DNA of 64,000 nucleotides from Schistocephalus solidus (lineage: Eukaryota > Platyhelminthes > Cestoda > Diphyllobothriidea > Diphyllobothriidae), in NCBI GenBank assembly GCA_017591395.1, contig WEDG01003327.1, forward strand, positions 1 through 64,000. The letters are read 5' to 3'. The notes under the pieces were generated by a model that was not told where the DNA came from, did not search any database, and saw only the letters and a program-made list of their open reading frames with translations. Shown here in pieces: positions 30,701 through 42,700 of the stretch (position 1 is its first letter; the number at the start of each line of letters is the position of its first letter). A program made the translations under genes and the position numbers.

Positions 30701-33700
30701 CCACCACCACCACCACCACCACCACCACCCACTAATCCTCCTCCTCCTCCCTGTCGTCGTTTTATTCATTTTGTTCATCATTCGTGACTCGATAAATTGA
30801 ATATCGGACTGCGTCCTTCTCCTTTTCTCTATCTATAGACTTCTCTGAAAAATAACTGCTTGAATTGGCTGCCGTCCTTTCTCTCCCGACCCGAGAATGT
30901 CCCCGACTTCACCAGTCTAGATCTTACCCGGCGGAAATTCGCCCCAGATTCCCTTGTGGGCGTGGTCTGTGGAGGTGCCTACCTCAATATCACCAATGGC
31001 TTAGCCCACCCCATGACAATCTACTCCCGCGGGGGCATGCCAAACGTGAGTGGATTCTTTGGACCACTTTTTCTGCCTGCGTTTTTTTGGGCTAGCACGA
31101 TTCCTGTTTAGCATTGAGCGTAACTTAAGTCGCTCTCGTTAGATCGAATCTTCAATTGCTTTCGAAGGCGCTCACGAAGTTGTGCCCCTCTCTAAAAGTT
31201 TGATGTTCGCAATCTATGGGGCGATGAAACGGCCGGATACATTTAAGGAGACATTGCCAAGAGCCCTATTTTTTAGAAAATTTCTGAATGTTTTATGCTC
31301 TGCATAAGTGACGAATGGGCACTTTTCTCTTAGGAAATCGCTGAAATTTAGCCTGCATATATAAACCTCAATAGTCGCGACATCGAAGACAAACTATGAG
31401 CCAACGTAATCTACCTGACGACTTTTGCACGAGTTGCCGGAGCCCCAAGGCTAAGTGCACTTTGTCGCTGGGCCCCATGGCAACACGGTGGATATCGTCG
31501 GAAACGACGGTTGGAATGTTGTGAAGGGTTGCTAATTCAGCAGGCAGTGGTCGTAAACTAAGGTGGCACCAGAACGTAATGGACTTTACTCGCTGTTAGT
31601 CTTCATCTGTTGTCACTGTTTCCTGGGTTAGGGCTTCAACCTCGACGTAGTTTCTCAAATAGCACCTATTTGCAGCTTTTTCATGGTTCTATCCAGCGGA
31701 CCAAACCGTCAGTTATCGATGGCATTCGCCACAGTAATTCGAATGCTTTCCAACGCAAGTAATTGCGAAGGATTTTTGCTTAACCTGGCTGGATGTTATC
31801 GACTTTTCGGTAGTAGAGGCCAGTATTCGGCACATTTCCGAGTCGAGACATTGGGGTTAAGGACGAAAGCGCATATCTGCTTTATGAAGCTCTCCCTCTA
31901 CGCCTGTTGCGTTATCGCCCCTAGTATTCCCTTGTGAGCTGGTCTTTGGAACAGTAATAACTTGGGTCTTCTGACCCAATACCTGCGTCGAGCGATATTT
32001 TCTCAATTGTACTATAGTGCTGTCGATGCTCAAGCGCACCTACAGGTAAGCCTGGACCACTTCGCCGCTATCTTCGGTCTGATCATCATTACGCAAAAGG
32101 GTTGTCCAAAACGTTCAACAAAGACGACGCTGTGGGGCTCTTTAGAGACTGCTCAAGTGTGTCCAAATTACACACGAGACCTGTTAAACGTCTGCTTTGT
32201 CTTCGACGCCATCAGAACAGTGGAAAAACAGGTACACAGGTCGGAAATATAGAATACCAATGCCGCTGATGTCCAGCTTCCTTCAGTATGTTTCGGCTGT
32301 TGATGCTCATTTAGAGCCTTGTTAGGCACCTTCGGATTTACCGTCAGATAGACAGAAGCACAAAATCGCCCAAGCAACCACCATGCCGAGCGTCAGTGAA
32401 AAACACCTCCGCTTAGCCTTACTGTAACCTCACCTTCTCTTCTCGATTCCTCTGGTTGGCTGAATTCGTGGACGCCAAACTGGGGACACTACCTGAATAC
32501 AAGACAGCCGCTAACTATGAAAACTCGGCGCAAGTTTTTCCACATTGTTACCGCACGTTCCATTCACGCATCAGCCTGATCGGTCACCTGCGAGTCTTTT
32601 ACATCTTGAATGGAGGATTAGTGCATGAAATCTTGGCTAAATTTCCACGTGCGCTTTTTCTATCCACAGTATACTTGCTCCTTCAAGTACTGCATGGGTG
32701 TCTTCGACAATAAGCGCATATATGCTGATGCTGGTTAAATTATTGCCCATCATTCGTTCCCACACTGTCTCAGTCACAGCAGAGACTTGCGGTCGTATGT
32801 ATATGCATTAAAGCCACAAACATCGGCATTACATTGATGTTTGTAAACGTCCGTCACGACGGGTGATCTATTATATTTGCTTGTGCGTGTGTGTATGCGC
32901 CTATTATGCCACATGCGTCTCCACGAAAACCAGCTGTAGAACACCGCCGACTGTAGCACACATCACTCCTCATCGACAGTTCGACCGTCGTAGTCCGACG
33001 ATGTCCACCGTATGCTCCATGGAAGGGTGGAGCAGGGACGGTGACTTGCGCGTGAATTAGTTTTAAGTGATAGTAGCCTTGAGCTGCAGCTACCGCACTC
33101 TCTCCTCCTCCCCCACATGAGCCCGGTGTCAAGACAGAGTCAAGAAGACCGGAGATGGGAGAGGACGCAGGTGGCTGGCGCGGCTGGAGCCGCCCTGGGG
33201 GTGCCACCATACCTGGCTCGGATCCCACGGAGTGGGAGTGCCATAAAGGCCACATTTAGAAGGAGCCATTGCAACCTGACTCTCAGTCCGCCAGTCAGCC
33301 ACTCCACGCAAAACACACATTGGGCTGACCATGCGGTCCGAGTTATCCCGTCAGTTGGCAACCTTCCAACCCACGGCTTTTAGCGCACCGTGATAGTTTC
33401 AAGCGCGTCAGATTGTTTATAGTGAGGAAAATACGCTGAGCTCTCGACCTCACTCTCTCCCCCACCCCCACAATCAGACCACTGTCCGAGCCGGTCAGTT
33501 GTCTGATGCGGAAGCGGGCGCAGCTGCTGGTGACATCGTCTACGTGTACTACGTACACGACCTGGCCCCCCAAACACAAGCACCAGGATTTCACACAACA
33601 GAGGGTTGAACGGCTTCCATCTCACATGTGTGAGATAGCCAGAGGTCACGTTAAGAAGGAGCCATCGCAGCCTGACTCTCAGACCACCAGTCAGCCACTC

Positions 33701-36700
33701 CACATACAAAACACATTGGGCTGACCACGCGGTCCGAGTTATCCCGTCAGTTGGCAACCTTCCAAGCCACTGCTTTTAGCGCACCGTGATAGTTTCAAGC
33801 GCGTCAGATTGTTTATAGTGAGGAATAGGCGCTGAGCTGCCGACCTCACTCTCTCCCCAACCCCCACCATCAGACACTGTCCGAGCCGGTAAGTTGCCTG
33901 ATGTGGGAGTGGGCGCATTGACTGACGGATCGGCGTACTCGTCTTCGCGCGCCACAGCACGACCTGGCCCCCATAACGCACACACCAGGATTCACAAACT
34001 CAGGGGATATGGAGCAGCCATCGCCGTCTGACTCCCAGTCCACTGGTCAGCCACTCGACACACACAGCACATACACTGAGCCGACGGCGTGGTCTGGTGG
34101 AAGCGTCAGATTGGCAGACTTCCCAGCCACGGTTTCTAGGAAACCGTGATATACTCTGGTAAATGGTGATTGTGAGGGTGTTGTCGATGTATTGGTGTAG
34201 GTAGTGTGCGCTGATGTAGCTTAACCTCCGGTGGTTTACCGGAGGTTGTCGTGGAGGCGCATGTGTCCTTAGAGGCCCATGCGGTGTGTAAATGTGCGGG
34301 AGCAGTGAGGGCAGTGAAGGCGGGCGCGTCGACTGTATGTCGGAGCCCCAGGCACTGGTTCACCAGCCTCCGTGCGATGGATTCGCAGGTGACCGATCAG
34401 GCCGATGCGTGAGTTGAAGTTGCGGGCGCAGTGTGGGCAGGAGAAATCGGTAGAGGCTGGGGCGATGTCATTCATGGTAGTGGGGGTGTCAGGGGCGCTA
34501 AGAATGGCAGGAGCGGTTGATGTGCATGGTGTATTGGTGTTGTCGGCATTGCGGTTAAGTCCGCTGTCATGGATGCGCATGTGACCGAATAGGCCCATGC
34601 GATGAGTGAATGCGCGAGGACAGTGAGGGCAGTGGAGGCGACGATCTCTGCTGTGTGATGGTGTTCCAGGCACTGGCTCACCGGTCTCTGTACGATGTAT
34701 TCGCAAGTGACCGACCAGGCCGATGCGTGAGGTGAATGTACGGTCGCATTGAGTACAGCTTAGGAGAGATTCCCCATCGCTGATGGTGGTGGTGGTGGAG
34801 GTAGTGAAGGCGAAGGTGGTGGTGGTTGCGGTGGTGGGGGTTACAGGCGATGAGTAGATGGATGTGGTCTCTATGATGGTAGGAGTAACGGAATTGATTC
34901 CAGGAGTGAGGGTGGGAGAGTCAGAAGGAGGGTTGGCCGAATTTGACGTAGAAATTGCAATTGTCGGATTGTTGGTGCATTGCGTCCGAAGATGTCCAAC
35001 CAGGCCGATTCGCGCGCGGAAGATGCGTTGACAGCGCGGGCATGTTGGCAAGGCCTGGGCATTGGCGGTGTTGGTCCGGGGCGCTGGTGACTTTCGTGCC
35101 GCTCTTTTGGCCTTGGCGGCGGCGATCCGGTTGGCCTCATAGATTGCTGAACCAGTCTTCACTGATCTTCTCCATGCCAGTCTATCCTGGGCGAGGTCCT
35201 CCCAGGTCGCCGAGTTGATGTGCAGTTGCTTCAGCGATTTCTTCAAAGCGTCCTTGTAGCGTCGTTTTTGACCTCCCTGCTGGCGAGAACCCGCAGCGAC
35301 ATCACCATAGAAAAGTCGTTTGGGTAGTCGTTCGTCATCCATTCTTACCAGGTGGTCGCTCCATCGCAGTTGCACTTGCCTCAGCATGGCATGGGGGCTG
35401 AGGATTCCGGTCCGCTCCAGGACTTCCGTGTCCGGGATCCTGTCTTGCCATCTCAGCTTCAGTATTCTGCGGAGGCAGCTGAGATGAAAGTGATTCAGCT
35501 TCCTGGCTTGGTTCGAGTAGACGGTCTAGGTTTCCGCTCCGTAAAGGAGTGTCGTCAAGACGACGGCCTTGTACATATTCAGTTTGGTATTCAGGTGAAT
35601 ACCGTGGCGATTCCACACTGAGGCCTGCAGCCGGCCGAAAGCCTGACTAGCTTTGGAGATCCGTTGGGCAACCTCGTCATCGATTCTCGTGTTGCGCGAC
35701 ATCGTGCTTCCTAGATAAGCGAAGGTTTCCACGTTTTTGAGTTGAGCACCGTTGACATTTATTCGAGGAGCATTGTATTCCGTGCTGGGTGGCGGCTGGT
35801 GCATGACAACCGTTTTGGCTGTACTGATTGTTAATCCAAAATCGGCGCAGCCTTCGGCGCAGCCTTCGGCGAAGAGGTCCATGCTCCTTTGCATGTCCTC
35901 CTCCGTCACGGTGTTAAGGGTGCAGTCGTCCGCGAAGAGCAAGTCATGGACTGTAGTCGTAGACACGCGCGTTGGAGCCTGCATACGCCGACTGTTGAGA
36001 AGGTGCCCGTCAGTTCTGTAGGCGATGCGGATACCAGGCTGCTCATCACGGTAGGCGTCCATCAGCATAGCCGAGAACATGAGACTGAAGAGGGTGGGGG
36101 CCAGTACGCAGCCCTGCTTCACTCCGTTGGTCACTGCGAATGCTTCGGATACCGTCCCGTTGTCAGTGACGCGCGCCATCATCCCGTCATGAAGCTGACG
36201 TACCATGTGCGTGAACCGCTTAGGACAGCCAAATTTCTGCATGACTTTCCACAGTCCGTCACGATTCACCGTGTCAAAGGCTTTCGTTAGATCCACGAAG
36301 GTAGTGTATAGGTGAGTTCGCATCTCCTGACACTTCTCTTGTAGCTGGCGGGCGGCAAAGATCATATCGGTTGTTCCGCGGTGTCGGCGGAAGCCACATT
36401 GGCTTCTGGGAGCAGGCCCTGCTCTAGGTGACCGTTTAGACGATTGAGAAGGATACGGGCGAAGATCTTCCTGGCGATTTTGAGCAACGAGATGCCTCTG
36501 TGATTATCAAAGAGTTGCCGGTTCCCCTTCCGTTTGTAGAGATGGACGATGGTCGCGTCTTTGAAATCCTGAGGAACTTGTCCTTGGCGCCACATCTCCT
36601 GGAAGAGTGTTGTGAGTTCTGCCATCAGCCGGGGCCCACCGTGCTTGTAGACTTCCGGTGGGATTGCGTCGGATCCCGGTGCTTTACCGCTGGAAATCTG

Positions 36701-39700
36701 CTGCACGGCCCGGATGGTTTCTGGTAGGGAAGGCGGCAGATCCAGGTCATTGTTCGTGTCCACTTGAGGGAGCCGGTCAGTGGCAGCATCGGAGATGGCT
36801 GATGAGCAATTAAGGACACTTCTGAAGTGCTCGGCCCAGCGCTTCAGAATTTGCGATTTCTCTGTCAGCAGTGTTGTGCCGTCAGAGCTGAGCAGCGGTG
36901 CGGACCCCTTGATACACGGGCCGTAGATGGCCTTGATGGCTTTGAAAAAGTTTTTCATTTTATTGCGGTCCGAATACCCCTGGATTTCCTCAGCCTTTCG
37001 GATCATCCAGGCATCCTGCATCTGCCGCAGCCGTTGTTGTACAAGGCGCCTGCATCTGAAAAAGGCTGCTTTGGTGGCGTCAGTCCGAAGGTCCATGTAG
37101 GCTTTGTGTAGTCCATTCTTCTCCGCGAGTAAGTTGCTGATGTCGGCGTCATTGTCATCAAACCAGTCCTGGTGTCGACGGTGTGCGCGTCCGAGTACAT
37201 CGAGGGCGGTGGACTGGATGACATTTCGCAGTTGACACCATCGTGTCTCAACGGTAGCGTTATCATCTGTAGCATGCAGGTCCTCCAGTTTCTCGGTTAT
37301 TTGGTTGCTGAAATCAAAACAGTGAGCAGGCAAATTTAATAAAAGAGTATTTAACTTACATGGCGGCCTCTTACCTTTTGGCCTTCGTCGGGGTTGCAGT
37401 CGGAGGCTCATCTGAGAGATGACGAGGCGGTGATCTGTCCAACCATCGGCATCGCGGATCGCCTTGGTTACCAGCACGTCCCGTTGATCTCGCCTCCGGA
37501 CGAGAACATAGTCCAGCAGATGCCAGCGCCGCGACCGAGGGTGCATCCACGTGGCCTTCTCCCGCGTCGGAAGGCGGAAGGTGTTGGTCAGCAGGAGACG
37601 GTGTTCCGCACACGTGCGCATAAGAAGGAGGCCGTTATCGTCACAGCTACCGAGACCGTGGGGACCCAGCACTCCCTGCCAGGCAGCGTGGTCCGTCCCG
37701 ACGCGGGCATTGAAGTCACTAAGGACAATTAACTTGTTCTCTTTCAGCACAGTCGCCAGCAAGGCGTGCAGGTCCTCGTAGAATTTGTCCTTCGCCGCAT
37801 CAGAGCTCGTCATTGGGGGAGCGTAGGCGATGATGATGGTGGCGAACTGGTCTCCCCGAAGAGGCAGGCGGAGGCTCATCAGGCGATCATTGATACCCTG
37901 CGGCAGACAGGGCAGACGTCCAACAATGTCGTTACGGATGGTAAAGGCAACATCAGCGTCGCGTCGCTCTGCCTTTGGCCGGCCGCTCCAGAAGAAGGTG
38001 TAGCCGGCCCCCACCTCCTCCAGCTGACCCTGCTCAGAGAATCGGGTCTCGCTGAGAGCAGCAATGTCCACCTTGTAGCGCGCCAGTTCCCGAGCGACTA
38101 GCGCCGGACTTCGTTCCGGCCGGTTGCTCCTAGGATTGTCTAAAAGGGAGCGAACATTCCAGGCTGCTAGTGTGAGTGAACTCACCTGAGCAGCCTGGAG
38201 AGTATGGCGAGGGGGATGGGTACGGGGGGTATTGTTGTTTGTTTGAGTTTTACGACCGCGTCGTTTGCGATCTGCGAGCCGCGGCCGGCTGCAGAAGAGG
38301 TGAGATTCAGCATTTTTTTAGGGCACATTTTCTAGCCCCTTCCTCCGCGAGGAGGCAAGCAGTACTATCCCTAAATCGGGCTTCTCGGACATCCCAGACG
38401 GCTGCCGAACTCCACTATGGGTCACGGATTTGTTTTAGTGGGAGAACGACCCGAGTTAGTCTGGGCCGCCTACGGGGTTGCTGTCGCCCCCACCGTAGGA
38501 CTTTTTTGAGAGGGGGGAGGTGGGAAGTTCGGGAGTCAGACATACCGAGTGTGGAGGCACACACAAAACCGGAGACCCTCACCTGGTTTAGCCCGCCAGT
38601 CGTGACGGTTGCCCGGGGTGTGGCCGCTGGGAAGAACCCAACTTCGAGGAGCCACAGGTGAGAGTTGGGTACCAGTTAGAGGCGGCCACAGGAGCATTCA
38701 CCACCTGTACGAGACAAATGGAGCGACCGAATGCAAGCTGTGTGGGGCTGCCCCTAACTAGTACCCCTACACCCCACTCCTCATCAGCCTCTACATCACA
38801 CACGATCACATACAACACCATATAAACGTTTTGTTTGTTTTATTTAGGCAACACCTTTGAAAATCCTATTGTTTACATGCCGGTGTGTCATGCATCTGTG
38901 TATGTACTCTTGGCCCTCTAAACGGGCACGTGGTAGATGCGTTGGACCAACACGGGGGCCACATTAGGGCATGGCATGCGTTATTCGGGTTGCGCTCCCA
39001 TAACAAATGCCGAACTGAAAGGGAAGTATCATTATAGGCTCCTTCTCCATATGGCCCCTCTATTGCAAGTGTGATCCGATCCTGAGACTATCATCGTTTA
39101 CTAAAAAGCCGTGGCTTAAATGACTGCCACCTCATGCTTTATACCAGACAACTCCGTCAACCCCGTGTGTGTTGTGTGTTGAGCGCCTGACCAGTAGACT
39201 TGGAGTCGGACAGCGATGGATCCCCTTAACCACTCCTTTTAGTTATCCTGGAGTGAGCGTGAATGGGGGAGGGCAGGTCGTGCTGTGGCGCGCGCAGATG
39301 GGTTCGCCATCCCTGTAAGCCACTGCGCTCACTCCCGCATCAGATAACTGACCGGCTCAGACGAAGGCCTGATGTTAGGGGTGTTGTATCCTTGTATGTG
39401 GTGGAGCACAGCGCGTGGGCCTGCGCCCTCTCCCATCTCTGGTCTTTTGGGCTCTGTCTTGACACCGGGCACAGGTGGGTGGGAGAAGAGAGAGTGCAGT
39501 GGATGCAGCTATAGTATTGGACGCACCAGTCTCCGCGCCCGGTTTCATGACCAGTCTTGTGAGACTCACGGACAAGTCGCTGGAGCATGAGAAGTAAATA
39601 GAGATTAAGGCTGATCTTCACTTGCCCTTCCTAATAGCTAATCTTCACATTCTTAATTAGAGTTAATTGGATGTGTTCGGACTTATGCTAATGCACAAGT

Positions 39701-42700
39701 AGTCGTAGCATGGAAGATTGCCAGCCGACAGTCAACTTGGTCCTCGTTTGCAAAGAGGATTAAAGTTCAATAACTCTTAATTTGAACTTTATGTTTCTCT
39801 CACATCCGGGAATTTCGAGACCTCCGGGATGCGGAGTCTCACGGATAGAGTGAGAGACCAGGTCGAGTGTGGCACGTATCCGTTTAGCCTTGCCAGCCAT
39901 TGTGTCCACGTCGAACTCCAATCTTCTTGACTTTGCATTACCACCGAAACGCCGTGGGTATGAAAACAGGGAATGAAGTAGATTAGATACTGATTTGCCT
40001 CACTGCAAGCAGGGTGGACCTCGTCATTCGTTTTTTAAATTATAGAAATAACTAACCCATACAGTCAGCAAACGTTCACTCTGGTAGCTCATATGGCAGA
40101 ACGCTCCAGCGGGATTCGTGCGGTCAGGCGTTTGAATCCTCCCCTAAGCGGGCTCTATGCCTTTTTGAAATCTTTGCCATAGGTTTGTCCTTCTGTCATT
40201 TGAGCGTGACATTTAGTGACCTGATTTATTGGATAAAAGGATAAAAGCTTTCATTTTTCTTTCGACCTCTAGTATACGGTCACCAAACATGTTTACTCTT
40301 CAAATCTTCCCGAAATCCTTCTGCCGCATGACTGGCGGACTACGGCAAATTAACCGGAATGCCTTTTAATTTCCGCCTATTCTCGCCCGTAAACGTTTGC
40401 ATCATTCTTCTGTATTTAGGGAGCGAACATCGAGTTTACTTACGATGGGAAGACGTGGGAGGGACTCACCGTCAAGTTCCCTCACCTGAATCCTCGTATT
40501 CCAGCTGGGAGTCTTTTGTGGGGTATCGCAACTTTGGAATACAATTGGAAGGTCGGTTTATATTCTCCTGTTTTCTGTTTTATTCCTGTAAGATTTTGTC
40601 TTGTAGGTGTGACCGAATGCCGTATGGTGTGATATTCACTCGTCTAGATTGATTGATTAACAGAATACGGTGGTCCTCCCCAGAATTTGAGTCTTGGTCT
40701 ATAACCCTTAAAGGCGTTTGCCTATTTCCGGGAATTCAGCAGTCGGGAAGTATCCAACTGATCAGGAGATGGGATGTGGTTAACTGAAAAGGTCAATCTG
40801 GAAATGCCGTGTCATTTTCTAACTGTTCGCGCTGTGCGACCGCCAGTGACGGTCGTCGGTGAAATGTGGCGGAACGCTCATATCCGCTGGAAATTCCATC
40901 TGAACCAACTCGAGAATTAAGCTCGATCATTATTTAGACTCCGATTCAAATGTCGTCTTCTTAATGTGTAGGCTTGGGCTTGGCAAGTGCCTTTTCATTA
41001 ATGAAGCTGCACGCTGAAAAATTCGGCTATCCGAATCATAGTCACGGCGTAATAGGGACAAAAGGCTTCGCAACGTGGTCGCCAAACAACCTATTTTAAA
41101 ATTATTTATTTGGCTCGCCTTCCTCTCCTGCATGAGTTGGATCAAGCGCGGTCACCAACACCCGAACACTGTGTTTTGCACTGAGTTTGCTCAATGGGAC
41201 TGGCTTCGGAGACCTTTTGATTTCAGATAGACTCCTTTTATCTGTCAGCAGAGTTGTCAATACCTCCATCATTGTTAGCGAGAAAAATAAGCAAGTGAAT
41301 CCTTCTCTCTAAGTTACTGACCGACTTACGGCGTTTGTATTTATTACTCGCTTATTTATGGCGTAGATTTTTGTCTTTTTGGGACCTGCTCTTTCCGGTA
41401 GAAATGCGGTTTCCTAGTCCTTAACCCAGTCCATCAGAGGAACTTACTTCCGGTCAGGTTACTGTCGTCATGGGACATTGGCCTCTGTTCACTCGGGCTC
41501 AATTCCCTGCGTGCCGATAACTTCCACTCGTATTTGATGCCGGCTCTGCTGATGGGTTCGAGAATGTAACCGAAACGCCAGACAAATACCGTTCTTGTTC
41601 CAGCGATCGCGTCTACTTCTTCTAACTGCCACCACTGCTACTCTGCGGATACTTGTTCGTACCAGTCTGCTTATTTGGCAACCAAACCTAGCCGACGGCC
41701 GTTCTATTATCCGCCAGTCGTGAACTTGCGGAGTGCCTTGCAACAGACAGGCCCTTTTTTAGAATGAATCGTCAGTGTTGCATACAGTTAAAAGTACATT
41801 TAAAATCATACTAGCCGGCGGTGTAATTATCGCAACCTCGGTTCCCATTGGCAGCTGCGATGGAGGAAGTGGGGATCACCACCACCAATCATTGTCCGAC
41901 TCCAATAACACACTACGGTCCTCGTTTTTCTGTGACCTGCATCCCCTATTCTCTTTAACCTAGTGCGTCTTGTTTGAATGTTTGCTCTAACAAACGGCAG
42001 CTTTTGCCTTCCGCACTAGGACAATGAAAATAGAAGCTCAAACTCCAGTTTCTCGAAGGGTTTGTGCTTTCAGGAGTTTTCCCTTTTGACAGCACAAAAC
42101 TATCGTGCTAAATGAAAAATTTGCCTATCCCTTTGTTTTTTAAAGCTGTTATATTCCCAGTATATTCAGACTTTTCTTGATTTTATCTTTTGCAGACTGG
42201 TCTTCGAAAGCATGCTCTGACAGTCCTTGATGTTGCCTGTCTTTACGGAAAGGACTTACGGTCTCTCTCCTATCGCCAGAGGTAAGAACGTCCAAAGTCC
42301 TTCTCCCCTCCTCCCTCCATTATTGTTAACAACTTAACTCCATCTTGACGGCTTCGGTCCGTCAGCACTTCCAGACCACGTTCTTTTCCTTGTGCTTTCA
42401 GTACCAACATAGCGCATATATTTCATTTTATTGGTGTCTTTCCTGTCAAATAATCCAATGTTCCTTTTTTCGTTGCTTATTTCTCCATGTCTTTTGTAGA
42501 ATGCACTATGTCGGTGATGTAGCCCGCGTAGTTAACTTGGAAGATGGAGACCAATCAAACATCATTGTTCCCCCTCTGGTGACGCTCCGTGACCTTGACT
42601 CTTTCATTAAGGGGTATGCCAACTAGTCTGTAGCATCATTTGGAGACTTTGATCGTCTTGCTATCTATGCAATTTATGCCCATATGTAGAATCAGTTGGT

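Larger units (their letters stand above)
32975..38774 (-). mobile_element. ZF-LINE, full-length copy (APE-type non-LTR retrotransposon with C2H2 tail)
   Basis: 5.8 kb, bounded by the 11-bp duplication CACTCCTCATC. Order in the element sense: 5' UTR 38774-38186, single pol frame 38185-34236, stop-codon hairpin, 1.26-kb repetitive tail 34235-32975 ending ACGGTCGAACTGTC. It sits antisense in the CMTR1 intron. Only three inactivating changes were found in pol (one single-base deletion and two nonsense changes), so it is a young copy. Clade is uncertain: APE endonuclease and RT resemble RTE/CR1-type proteins, while the finger array is unlike either. Confidence 0.93.

Noticed and set aside
30596..30800. 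Poly-Trp and poly-His ORFs
   Set aside because: They are translations of the (CAC)n microsatellite within an intron.
35352..38101. Many plus-strand ORFs opposite the LINE (for example 35889-36290, 37394-37732, 38176-38661)
   Set aside because: Shadow frames of the GC-rich pol gene and its 5' UTR; none has its own motifs.
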